DNA of 64,000 nucleotides from Chlorops oryzae (GCA_020466095.1 CM035807.1:25014129-25078128); one strand, 5' to 3'; counted from the stretch's first letter, positions 11,803-22,719 are shown. The notes: generated by a model not told the origin, from the letters alone. A program made the numbers and translations.

Positions 11803-12065
11803 ATGTTTTCAATAAGTTTCGATAAAATTTAGGGAATACATTGATTTTGACATAATTCGGATCGTAGTTCAAAGTGAATTACGTTAGAATGAGGTAAATC
11901 AGCATGTCAAATTTTATATGGCGAATTTCGTGATTCACAACGGGATTCGGCTGTGAATTACGAATGAGGGGCGAATTACGTAATTAATGGTGCCGAACAT
12001 GACATTAACGTGTAAATAGCGTATAAGAAAACACCCTGTTTCGCACCAAATAATAGCATCGATAC

Positions 12066-12073
12066 TATCGATA
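12066..12073. promoter_or_regulatory. DRE-type site, mod copy 1 promoter
   Basis: An exact TATCGATA 139 bp upstream of the copy 1 ATG, followed by an E-box-like CCAGCTGTGA. The same block occurs 138 bp upstream of the ATG in copies 2, 3 and 4, so copy 1 retains its promoter although its reading frame is broken. Confidence 0.6.
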
Positions 12074-13825
12074 ACGCCACCGATAGCCCTCCAGCTGTGA
12101 AACTTTGCACATCACTGTCCCTTTGTATACAGCACGTGTTTGAATACGGCGTGTTTTTAGCCTGTACCGCGAATATTCTTAATTTATCGCATTTAAAGAA
12201 TAAAATGAAGAAAGCCGGACAGCTAGCAACTAAAAATAAAACTAATGCCGTCAAGGCTAAAATAAATACACCGAAAAAGGGTCTGGTGACACCAAAAAAG
12301 GTACAACAGAAAGAAAATGGCCTGAAAAAGGGAGGAGCAGGAAGAAAGCCATTGCCAGCGAAAAATGGAAACGGGGCGAACAAGAAGATAAAAGAAGATG
12401 ATTCTGATGAAGATGATTCTGATGAAGAGTTGGATAATTTGCAAGAAGGAAGTGGTGAGAGCAATGGGACAGAAAATGGAGTAACAGATGAACCTGAAGA
12501 TTCCTCTTCCGATGAAGATGATGATGGTGTTAGTGGTATCGCCAAGAAACCGTTTGGCAAAATATCAACGAAAATAGAAGCAGGTGAAGATGACGATGAC
12601 GACGATGATGACGAAGATGATAGATGATGACGATGAAGATGATGACGATGAAGATGATGATGAAGATGAAGAAGATGAAGAGGAAGACGAGGATGAGCAT
12701 GAACAAGCTGAAGGCGATGAAAAGGAAGTTGGTGAAGAACAAGAAGAGGATGATGATGATGACGACGAAGGACCAATTGAAGAAGCTACAAAAAAGGAAA
12801 ATCCAAAAAAGGAAACTAAAACAGAAAAGAAGGAAGTGCCAGATTGGTCAAAACTACAAAACAAAACAAACAACGCTGCTCCAGATTTAGGGCCAGACAA
12901 TGGTAATACTACAGTTCATGTTACCAGATTGAAAAACGATACAACAGAAGAAGATATAAAGAAATTTTTCAAGTCATGTGGGGAAGTCAAATCAGTTGAG
13001 TTCCGAAAAGGCCGTAGGATGCAATGTGCAACCGTGAAATTTTTCGATGAAGCTTCCAAAGAAGCTGCTTTAAAAATGCACAATTCTATACTGAACGACG
13101 GTACTATACTCGTTCGAGGTTCGAAAAAATTTCATAGAAGTGATGATGTGGAACGTACCATTACTCTTACGAATGTTGAAAAACTCGGTAATTAGAAATC
13201 AAATTCTATAGATTTGCATATTTTATGTTCATAATGTGTACTACGTTTTTAGATAAGCTGGAAGGAGTAAGACTGGAGAAGATATTTTCAGAATGTGGCG
13301 AAATTGAAGAACTGACTGTTTTATGCGATCCAATGGTTTTGGCATTCATCACTTTCAAAAGTAAAGAAGGTGCAGATAATGCCGTTAAATTGAATGCCAC
13401 CATTCAGGATGGTCTTAACATTGAGATAAGAGCCTATTCTCCATTCAAACCGAAAACATCAATTTTTGTTTCAAATATTTCAAATGGTAAGTTTTACCAT
13501 ACAATCAATTAGAACTCTTACTGGATGAAAAAACGCTTTCAAAAAAGTTACGAGTGAATTAAAAATCTCTTTGAATTCCTTTACCTACATATGGGGCAAA
13601 ACACGTCAAGTGTACCACCAAAAATTTTTAAAGTATTGTTTTCGAAAAGTTCAGAAAATTTTTTTTTGAACAAAATTGGAAAAATTTTTGTAGCGAGTTG
13701 ATTTTAGCCCCATTGTAATTCAATGAAGTATGTTCTTCGAAGCAAAAATCTAAATTTTGACACCCTGTATCTCGGCAACCTGTGATTAGAATTTACTCTT
13801 TTTTGCACATTTAACGTACTCTTAT

Positions 13826-13919
13826 TTATTTATTTATATTATGAAATATAATAATCAATTATTATATTACAGAAAAAAAGGAGCACTAGCTTTAAGCCTT
13901 CGGCTCTCTGGTTATTAAT

Positions 13920-13963
<44 letters not shown>

Positions 13964-15862
13964 TATATATATATAAGTTCTTAGTTGGTTAGTTATATTA
14001 GGTTGACCATATTACTCATTTTCAGGAATAAATAGATTAGATTGGCATTTTTTTTATTTACAGGATTTAAATATTGTGATGGAGGTGTATTTCCAAATAT
14101 CTTCTGCCGTGTGTTTGAAAGTTTGTGGCAATCGTCGAGTATATGCCTCACTGTAACTTGTTCGGAGTTGCAGAAATGGTTTCGCCTGTTAACATATGCT
14201 CATCAGTGTATTTTGTATGTCCGATTCTGAGGCGAATAATTTTTGATATTATTCTGTGATCATTTATTAAAGATATTTCTGGTGGTTCTCTGTGTGGGTT
14301 GACAGCCTTGTAATGGTGAACGTGCCGGTCCCAATTTTTTTGTAATTCTTTTTGGTAGAATTTCGATGCTGCATTTAGAAAGTCTTTCTGGGTATGAAAT
14401 TCGAATAGGTAGACCGGTTGTTTGGCTGCTGCTTTAGCCTCAGTATCTGCAAGTTCGTTTCCTCGAATACCCATATGACCTGGTACCCACATAATTTGGA
14501 ATTTTTTTTTATATTTAATCAGGATATCTCGAATATTCGTGATGAGACTAGAGTCGTTTAAGCTATTTTTTATAGCGTAGATAGCTGATATACTGTCGGT
14601 GCATATCAGGAACTTCCCTTTTCGCAGTTTAACATTTTCTAAAGCCTGGAGGATTGCTGTTGCTTCCGCCGTAAATGTTGAGCAGAAGTCATTCAATAAT
14701 CCTATTGCTATGATTTTGCCATTGGTTTCTACCACCGCAAAAGACGTGTAGTGTTCAGCTTTCGATGCATCAGTTAAGATTGGTTGCCATTTATTCGTGA
14801 GGTATGTTTGCAATCGCTCGTTAAAAAATTGTTGATATGTTTCTTTCGTGGTAATTTTTTTTTTGAATATTTATGTAGCGATAATTCAAAGCAGTTTTGA
14901 GGTAAATTCCATGAGGGTTCTTTTGCTTGTTGTTGTAGTTTGTGTGCGCTCTGGATGCCCATTTCTTTCGCAAAGTTAATGCATCTTTGAATGGCGGATG
15001 GTTTCCGAGGAGTTTTTTTGTAGCTTAAACATTTTTTTGTGATAGTATGGAGCATTTTGTTTCTGGGTAGATACAACTTGGGAATGAGACGGAGGGTGAG
15101 TTGTAGGGCTCTTTCTTCAATTGTCGCAAGTCCCGCTTCTGCTAAAAGAGCATGATTCGAAGATGTAGGGAATAAACGTAGGCTCCTTCTGATTGCTGCA
15201 TAATATGGAGTTTTTATGTGTTCCAGGTGAGTCTTGGCGCTAGTACTGTATATTGGTAGAGCATAGTCTAACTTAGAAAGTATTAAAGCCTTAGTTATGT
15301 TAATCAATATGGAAGGGTGTATAAAACTATGTTTAGAGCTTAAGAACTTAATTATGTTTAGACTTGAGCTAGTACTTCTTCTTAAATCGTCACAATGTTT
15401 CTTAAATGTTAGTTTAGAATCGAAAGTTAATCCTAAAAAGCGTAGGCTATTAACAAATGGAATTTCTATGTTGTTGTGGAAAGTTGGAAAAAATATATAC
15501 AAATTCGTCAAATCATCAAACAATCTAACCAATCGTCGTTTCAAGGTCACTGTTAACCAATCTCACTCAGACTCCGTTTACTTGTTTAATGGTATCCCAC
15601 AGGGATCACCACTCTCAGTCACTCTTTTCATCATAGCTTTTAACAAACTATCTAATATTATAAAAAAAAATATAATCATGTTGAACATATCATTTATGCA
15701 GACGACGTTCTTATATTCTCTAAACTTAAATCTGTACAAAATGTTAAAAATATCTTTTGCAAAATTCTAAAAGATATATCTAATTGGTCAAAAACATCAG
15801 GTGCTAAAATCTCATTCCAGAAATGTTCATTTTTTCATATTTGTAAAAAAAAAAACCTCTTG
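13826..15862 (-). mobile_element. 5'-inverted (twin-primed) RNase H-bearing non-LTR retrotransposon, I-clade-like
   Basis: Flanked by a 14-bp direct repeat, TAACGTACTCTTAT (13812-13825 and 15863-15876). The minus strand, with frameshifts, encodes the distal reverse transcriptase part (FLGLTFDSKLTFKKH) and an RNase H domain with TDAS, TAEATAI, CTDSISAI and WVPGHMGIRGNELADTEAK. The 3' end is a TAAA-type tail at 13826-13840. The 5' piece (about 15500-15862) is inverted: on the plus strand it reads FNGIPQGSPLSVTLF and then, one frame over, the catalytic IIYADDVLIFSK. An inverted 5' segment joined to a normally oriented 3' segment within one target duplication is the twin-priming signature. It is dead: truncated, inverted and frameshifted. 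Confidence 0.8.
13924..13977. repeat. AT microsatellite
   Basis: Nearly pure (AT)n inside the 3' untranslated part of the non-LTR insertion. Confidence 0.9.
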
Positions 15863-16739
15863 TAACGTACTCTTATATCTTAACAAGTGTACCAAGTTTC
15901 ATTCAAATCCGGGGAGAAAAAATTTTGCCGGTGGTACACTTGACGTGTTTTGCCCCATATGTACATATGAACAAGTATTTAAACTTAACACCGTATTAGG
16001 GTTGGAAAGCAATTGACATGAAGGGCAGAGCCGGTGTTAGTGATATTGAACAGAAATTTATATATATTTATATTTTATATTATATTTTTAGATGCAACTG
16101 AAGCTGATATACGAAAATTGTTTGAGTCTTGTGGTCCAATCCGTTTTGTTAACCTAAAAAATGTCGATACGCATCATAGTACATGTGTAATAAAATTTGA
16201 AAACGAAAACGGATACTGCAAATCACTCTTGCTTGATGAAGAAATGCTACTTGGAAAACGTTTGACTGTGACAACACATTGAACGCAAGAAACAAACACA
16301 AAAAACTTTCAAAAAGGAGAGAAAGGGTAAGAGGCCGTATTCGGATCCGTTACAAGGTAAAAGGCAACTCCCGACTCCATCCGATAGCCCGAAACCAAAT
16401 TCAAATATTTTGAAGAGCGGACCACCAAAGAAAAAATCAAAGTTAAGCTTCAATAAGCAGGCTGCAAATGAGAAACATTAAAACTGATAACATCGAGAAT
16501 AAGAAATGGATAACTTGTTTTTTATTTGCAATGGAAGATCAAAATTTGGGATTAGTGTTCTTCGACGTTTATCGGTCACTATCGGCGTTGTGGCAACCAA
16601 ATACTTGGAAGTATGTATATGCAACGTAAAACAGAATTTTCTAAACACGGGCACAGGCTCCACAAAAATTTTGTGAGTTTACAGTCAGCAATTAAATTAT
16701 ATAAAGAATATAAAGAGATAGAGCTAGCTGAACAAAGTA

Positions 16740-17324
16740 TAGGGTGGCCCACGAAAAAGTTGCATTTTAAAATAGCTACAAAAAAAAGACGGGTGGATAT
16801 TTTTCAATTTTTTTTTTTTTATTAAATAGCCACAACATTGCGGTTTAATAGTGGAAGACCACTTCATTCATATGGCTGCCCCGGCTGGCTTTGCAGTAGC
16901 CCATTCTGTGGACCCAATTTTTCATGACATTTTCAATGGTGTGGCCCGCAATGGCTGCAATGGCGACTTCAATCTCGTGCTTTAGTTCGTCAATCGTCTC
17001 TGGATGGTTGGCGTAGCATTTATCCTTGACGGCTCCCCACAAAAAATAATCCAACGGCGTCAAATCGCAGCTGCGAGGCGGCCAGTTGACATCGCCTTTT
17101 CGACTAATTATGCGATTTTCGAACGTACCGCGCAAAAGTTCGACTGTAGCGTTGGCTGTGTGGCACGTGGCGCCGTCCTGCTGGAACCAAATGTCGCCGT
17201 AAACTTAACCATTTCGTAAACCGCGAACCTTTCACTAAAATTTGACACATTGGCAAAATCATTCGAGCTGTCAAAGCCGAAATAATCGATAGTTCAAAAA
17301 GCAACCGCTAGATGGGCCACCCTG
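16740..17324 (-). mobile_element. internally deleted Tc1/mariner-superfamily element
   Basis: The ends AGGGTGGCCCACGAAAAAG and (inverse) CAGGGTGGCCCATCTAGCGG are TA-flanked. The minus strand at 16845-17135 encodes the C-terminal end of a DDE/D transposase (DVNWPPRSCDLTPLDYFLWG, then VKDKCYANHPETIDELKHEI). Only about 585 bp remain, so most of the transposase is missing and a frame break lies near 17104-17135. It lies about 260 bp past the end of the copy 1 remnant. Confidence 0.75.
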
Positions 17325-19500
17325 TATTAATACGGACGATTTTTATCATTAATTTTTCATTGTCGCTAAATTAATCAACCCGAATCACTCCACGTTCAAA
17401 CCACGCCACAAAAAAAAAAAAAAAAAAAATAGAACTGCCAAAAATTAACATTCCCTAATAGAAATGTTTGGGCCCTAAGCCCGAACAAATATTAAGTAAT
17501 TAAATTAAAAATTGAAAATGTTTAAAAAAGCCCATCACACCAGAAATTCAAGATAATTCCGTATTTAATTTTTGATACCACTACATTTTTGGTGCCCAGA
17601 CTTCTTAAATATGGTTGAAGCTAAGGTGAAACCTCTCAATTGCGGACAACCATCATATGTGGCCACTTTTTGTACAATTGCTTTGCGGACACCCGCAAAA
17701 CGGACATTAGAAAATAAAACCAACATAAAATCACAAAAAATAGAATCAAAACTTACATAAAAAATTCATTTTTCATTTTTTGAAGGTATGATTGATAGAG
17801 TATATATCGCACTCTTGCTAATAAGTCGGCACAATTCAAAAAATTTTTAAATCAATTATTTTATGTTCGATTGCATTTTTCGGTAAGAAACGCAACACCT
17901 AGAAAATTAAGCCTTATCATGACAGATGCAGCAGTCGATGGAGAATAATATAAGTTTAGAAAAAATATTATTTCTCCTTAGTTTTAAGAGAGATTTAATG
18001 ATTTTCGAGAAATGGGAAATTTTGAATTGTGCCGATTTAATAGCAACGGTGCGATATGTGTACCATATAAATTTTTATTTTAGTTTTATTCAAACATAGA
18101 TAATTTACAAACTTAATTCAAAAATACCTGAAATAAACATTTTTGGCTTTTGATATAATTTCGTTATTTTCTGTAAAAACAAGTTAGCGACCCATATCCG
18201 GACACCTTTCATATATGAACAAACAGTTCGTCAGCGAAAATGCTTTTCAAAATCGAAAAATGCATGTAAAAATTTGTAATTTTTTTTTTTTTTTTAATTG
18301 AACATGGTCCAGTCCTTACTGAAGCGACTTTTGAAGCTCGCCATCTCAAATTAAACCAATTCTCTAAGCGTATGTTAAACCTGACCGTGGTCACCTCAAC
18401 CCATGCAGTGCTTTAAGGGGTTTTCTAAAGGGTATTTTGGGTATTTTCCCGATGGTACATCACTGATTCTATATATAGGCTGGCATTTCCGCCAGCCGGT
18501 CAACCAGAACCGAAAAAAAAGTATGATAATTTTAGAGTTTGATTGTGCATATCCATAAAAAAATTTTCAAATTTCCATAATTCAATGGTGTTTTAACATA
18601 TTTCAGTCGTTGATGAGTAAATTGATCTGCAAATTGGAAAATTTTTATTTTTCATTTTGAGCTATGTTGTAAGACATATTTGTTTTAAATGGGTATAGCT
18701 CCTTAATTCAGCATTTTATCATAACGGTGTTTTCGGAAGAACTAATTGGCATATCTCAGAGTACATTTTGGTGTTAGCTTAAAATACCAAACTTCAACTC
18801 ATACATGGATATGGGCCAAAAAGTGATCAAAAAAACTTTTAAAAATTTTTTGCATGAACGCGTGCCGATAACTCAAAATACTAATGATTTCGTTAATGAA
18901 ACAAATTTTCGATGGCAAGGGAGGCAAGGGGAAGAGAAAAACGCTACCATACCACATCCCCGCGCGTCCTTAGCCAACAAAAAATGTGTTTTATTATCGA
19001 TATGCTCGAGAGTCAGACACACGAACATGTTTCGGAACAATTCCATTTGATTGCATGAGAAAGAAAGAGAATCGCAAAACATTTAACAAACAACCGTCTT
19101 TTTTCTTCGCTCATCTTTCTACTTACTTAATTGTTTCACAACATTTGTTCGTGTGTCTGACTCACGACATGTCTTAACGTCTTAATTGCGTATTAAATGT
19201 CAAACATCGAAAATTTTAATCCTCATGAGCGGAATGGCAACATATTTTCAAATCAAATGTTGTACTTTAACATTTGTGATGCTAAATGCTGTACATAAAT
19301 CACAGAGTGTCGGAAACTTTTTTTTTTTATTTATACATATATCGTGAAATAGAAGGTTGCACATGATTATATTGAACTAAAATCACATAAGAATTTTGCA
19401 TGCATGTATTTGCTTATTTATGTGAATGTAAGAAATTTTAGCATAGAAAAACGAAACAAATTCGTTTTTCGAAATCAAATTCTATCAATAACGATAGTAT
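17325..19500. other. gene-free DNA between mod copies 1 and 2
   Basis: No gene. Contents: an A run near 17410, AT-rich unique sequence to about 18840, then fragments of the dispersed repeat (aacgctaccataccacatcc at 18940-18960) split by a segment with inverted acacgaac/gttcgtgtg ends (19018-19156). From about 19190 the sequence (gcgtattaaatgtcaaacatcg) is shared with the upstream regions of copies 3 and 4 (23650 and 31805) and so belongs to the duplicated unit. Confidence 0.55.
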
Positions 19501-19551
19501 CGACCGTGATAAGAAAAAACCCTGTTTCGCACCAAATAATAGCATCGATAC

Positions 19552-19559
19552 TATCGATA
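19552..19559. promoter_or_regulatory. DRE-type site, mod copy 2 promoter
   Basis: An exact TATCGATA 138 bp upstream of the copy 2 ATG, with the E-box-like CCAGCTGTGA 20 bp further on. The same spacing is found in copies 3 and 4. Confidence 0.6.
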
Positions 19560-19689
19560 ACGCCACCGATAGCCCTCCAGCTGTGAAACTTTGCACATCA
19601 CTGTCCCTTTGTATACAGCACGTGTTTGAATACGGCGTTTTTTAGCCTGTACCGCGAATATTCTTAATTTATCGCATTTAAAGAATAAA

Positions 19690-21835
19690 ATGAAGAAAGC
19701 CGGACAGCTAGCAACTAAAAATAAAACTAATGCCGTCAAGGCTAAAATAAATACACCGAAAAAGGGTCTGGTGACACCAAAAAAGGTACAACAGAAAGAA
19801 AATGGCCTGAAAAAGGGAGGAGCAGGAAGAAAGCCATTGCCAGCGAAAAATGGAAACGGGGCGAACAAGAAGATAAAAGAAGATGATTCTGATGAAGATG
19901 ATTCTGATGAAGAGTTGGATAATTTGCAAGAAGGAAGTGGTGAGAGCAATGGGACAGAAAATGGAGTAACAGATGAACCTGAAGATTCCTCTTCCGATGA
20001 AGATGATGATGGTGTTAGTGGTATCGCCAAGAAACCGTTTGGCAAAATATCAACGAAAATAGAAGCAGGTGAAGATGACGATGACGACGATGATGACGAA
20101 GATGAAGATGATGACGATGATGACGAAGATGATGATGAGGAAGATGAAGAGGAAGACGAGGATGAGCATGAACAAGCTGAAGGCGATGAAAAGGAAGTTG
20201 GTGAAGAACAAGAAGAGGATGATGATGATGACGACGAAGGACCAATTGAAGAAGCTATAAAAAAGGAAAATCCAAAAAAGGAAACTAAAACAGAAAAGAA
20301 GGAAGTGCCAGATTGGTCAAAACTACAAAACAAAACAAACAACGCTGCCCCAGATTTGTGTCCAGACAATGGTAATACAATGGTTCATGTTAAAAGATTG
20401 AAAAACAGAACAACAGAAGAAGATATCAAGAATTTTTTCAAGTCATGTGGGGAAGTCAAATCAGTTGAGTTCCGAAAAGGCAAACCAATGCCGTATGCAA
20501 TCGTGAAATTTTGCGATGAAGCTTCCAAAGAAGCTGCTTTAAAATTGCACAATTCTATACTGAACGACGCTACTGTACACGTTTGTGGTTCAAAGTTCTT
20601 TGAACGATGTGCAGAACGTGCCATTACGCTCATGAATGTTGAAAAACTCGGTAATTAGAAATCAAATTCTATAGATTTGCATATTTTATGTTCATAATGT
20701 GTACTACGTTTTTAGATAAGCTGGAAGGAGTAAGACTGGAGAAGATATTTTCGGAATGTGGTGAAATTGAAGAAATGAGGGTTTTATGTGATCCAACAGT
20801 TTTGGCATTCATCACTTTCAAAAGTGAAGAAAGTGCAGAAAAAGCTCATAAACTGAATGGCACCATTCAGGATGGTCTGAAAATTGAGATAAAGCCTTAT
20901 ATTCAACCGGGAACGAAAACAAAAATTTATGTTTCAAACATTTCAAAAGGCAAGTTTTACTATACAATCAATTAGAACTCTTACTAGATGAAAAAACGCT
21001 TTCAAAAATGGTCCGAGTGAATTAAAAATCTCTTTGAATTCCTTTTCCCATATGAAAAAGTTAATCTTTACACCATGGGCCAAAATTTTTTATAATGCCA
21101 AAATTTCTGTCTCTGTCAATGAAATTCAGTTTTCATGAAGGAGAAAATTAAATTAAACAAATTACTTTTACCAAAAAATTTATTCATAATAAAGTAAAAT
21201 ACTCTAGTCAAATTGAAAAAATCAAATATTACCAAAACTCCATTTTTTTACTCCCAAATTACAGTAACATTGTTGTCTTCTTTGGCAAGACAAGACAAGG
21301 CATATTATGGTTGAAATATAATTGCCATCAAGGGCAGAGACGATGTTTGTGATTTTGGAAAGAAATTTATATATATTTTTTTTATATTATATTTTTAGAT
21401 GCGACTGAAGCTGATATACGAAAAATGTTTGAATCTTCTGGTCCAATCCGTGAAGTAAGCCTAAGAAATAACAATCCGCATCATAGTACATGTGTAATAA
21501 GATTTGAAAATGAAAACGGATACTGCAAATCATTCTTGCTTCATGAAGAAATGCTACTTGGAAATCGTATAATTGTGTTACCACATTCATATAAGAAACC
21601 ACCATCTTTCCAAAAGAAACCATTTCAGGGTAAGAGGCCGTATTCCCATCCGTTCCAAGGAAATAGGCCCAATTCAGGTCCGTTCAAAGGAAAGAAGCCA
21701 TATTCGGGTCCGTTCCAAGGTAAAAGACTACACCCGAATTCATCCGATGGCCCCAAACCAAATTCAAATATGTGGAAGAGCGGACCACCGGAGAAAAAAT
21801 CAAAGTTAAGTTTCAAAGACCAGGCTGCAAATTAG
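19690..21835 (+). CDS. mod: modulo copy 2 (543 aa), intact
   Basis: Exons 19690-20650, 20716-20949 and 21399-21835 join in frame to 543 codons plus TAG. Order: basic N-terminus with TPKKG/TPKKV motifs (1-63), CK2-like SDEDDSDEE and an acidic D/E tract (about 64-188), then three RRMs: about 230-300, 308-390 and 392-465 (the last contains DATEADIRKMF). A basic, KPF-repeat-rich tail follows (466-543). Fly Modulo, as I recall it, has four RRMs; the three here match its last three. The expected role is a nucleolar nucleic-acid-binding protein. Odd points: intron 2 begins with GC instead of GT (AAAG|gcaagt at 20950), a known functional variant. RRM1 differs from the other copies at many residues, for example MPYAIVKF in place of MQCATVKF. 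Intron 2 is the shortest of the array (449 nt) and lacks the MITE of copies 3 and 4. Confidence 0.85.
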
Positions 21836-21910
21836 AAACATTAAAACTGATAACATCGAGAATAAGAAATGGATAACTTGTTTTTTATTTGCAGATAAAT
21901 TTGAAATTCC

Positions 21911-21996
21911 GAATAATATTTCACGTGAACTTTTCTGCCAGTTTCAATACAAATTTCTATTGAAACTGGAGGAAAACTTCACGTGAAATATTATTC
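21911..21996. repeat. 86-bp hairpin in 3' flank of mod copy 2
   Basis: Inverted repeat GAATAATATTTCACGTGAA ... TTCACGTGAAATATTATTC with a second pairing block (ccagtttcaata / tattgaaactgg). It starts 75 bp after the stop codon and so would lie in the 3' UTR. It is repeated identically after copy 3 (28417-28502) and is missing after copy 4. Confidence 0.75.
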
Positions 21997-22719
21997 AGAA
22001 TAGGGGTGTATATTTTAATATAAGTGGGAAGAATAGTTTTCTAAAAGGTTTTCGAATCATTGAAATTTTAATTATTGAGCATAATGGATTTGTAGTGTTC
22101 AGAATGAGTTCTTGTTGAAGAAGTTGTTTACCCAGACTCGGATTTTTTAGGTACTCCTAATTCCTGTTCTTAAAAGAGTACAAATAAAATTTGAAAAATA
22201 TTTGTAAATAAAGCAGATAGTGCCCTTTTTCTAAATAAGCCATTTATACGTATTTAAATTTCCAGTTCACTCACGCCTAAATTGTCTTTAAGCGCTTCTA
22301 TTAAAGTGAAAATTGTTGCTGTGAGCAGAGGCTTCAATGTATTTGCAGGAAGTGAATGCGAGTGGAGCGTGCTGGTAATGCTAATGTGCTTGGTAATATT
22401 GGCCCTTATGCAATCTGTGCATCTATTTTTATCGATAGACCTCAAGAATACAATACGGAATGGAAAATTCGTGATTTAGTCCTTTTTGATACAAAATTAT
22501 ACGAGTTTCTGTTGCTCAGAGCTGGTAGCACCGACACCAGCATTTGATATCCTCTAGGGATATATAGTGACCTCCAACGTTCCGAATATTTATCCGACTT
22601 ATGAGTCTAACTAAGTCGTTTGTTCGCATAATATTATATTTTACGACTTTTACTACTTTTCATCCGACATTATATTGCGTATAATTTGCATATAGGTATT
22701 ATCGATGTTTCTCATTTTA
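21997..22719. other. 3' flank of mod copy 2
   Basis: AATAAA at 22183-22188 and 22207-22212 are candidate poly(A) signals for copy 2. The remainder, to 22719, is duplicated downstream of copy 3 (30770-31385) with small differences. No gene seen. Confidence 0.55.

Larger units (their letters stand above)
11189..12022. mobile_element. nested MITE cluster upstream of mod copy 1
   Basis: An outer inverted repeat (TGTTCAGACGTTAATATGAT ... gaattacg at left; ggggcgaattacgtaatta ... gccgaaca at right) spans about 11189-12000 and interrupts a member of the TACGCTATTTACACG family, whose right end (acgtgtaaatagcgta) survives at 12007-12022. Two further MITEs sit inside, at 11301-11429 and 11631-11802. 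Confidence 0.55.
13586..15963. mobile_element. TIR element in intron 2 of mod copy 1
   Basis: The ends are inverted copies of TACATATGGGGCAAAACACG, continuing tcaagtgtaccacc, more than 30 bp of TIR. Without the nested retroelement the element would be about 330 bp, so it was a MITE-sized copy. The flanks suggest a TA target, hence Tc1/mariner-like (inference). Copy 2 has the uninterrupted cccatatgaaaa site at the corresponding point. Confidence 0.7.
12205..16481 (+). pseudogene. mod: modulo copy 1, disabled
   Basis: Three-exon structure as in the intact copies: exon 1 12205-13187, exon 2 13253-13486, exon 3 from 16092. Exon 1 starts with MKKAGQLATK and basic TPKK motifs, then a D/E tract and an RRM. 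A single extra T near 12618-12619 (gatgaTagatg against gatgaagatg in the others) shifts the frame, so translation from the normal ATG would stop at 12627 after about 140 residues. Exon 3 has a second lesion: TGA at 16280-16282 ends RRM3, and the homologous basic KPF-rich tail continues out of frame to about 16481. Intron 2 is swollen to 2.6 kb by a TIR element carrying a non-LTR insertion. All four splice junctions still fit consensus. Modulo is a nucleolar RNA/DNA-binding protein and chromatin modifier in flies (family knowledge). Confidence 0.8.

Noticed and set aside
12097..12204. In-frame upstream extension of the mod copy 1 reading frame
   Set aside because: It overlaps the conserved promoter/leader block and is out of frame in the other copies; the shared ATG at MKKAGQ is the supported start.
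20015..20245. His-rich and Met/Lys-rich frames over the acidic tract
   Set aside because: Out-of-frame readings of the same codon repeat; they recur in every mod copy and mean nothing on their own.
19551..20369. Long Ser-rich open frame on the minus strand opposite mod exon 1 (similar at 12565-12900, 25831-26649 and 32165-33094)
   Set aside because: It is the antisense of the GAT/GAA acidic tract, which reads as Ser codons (TCA/TCT-type). It stays open because of that codon composition and has no promoter, splice or family support.
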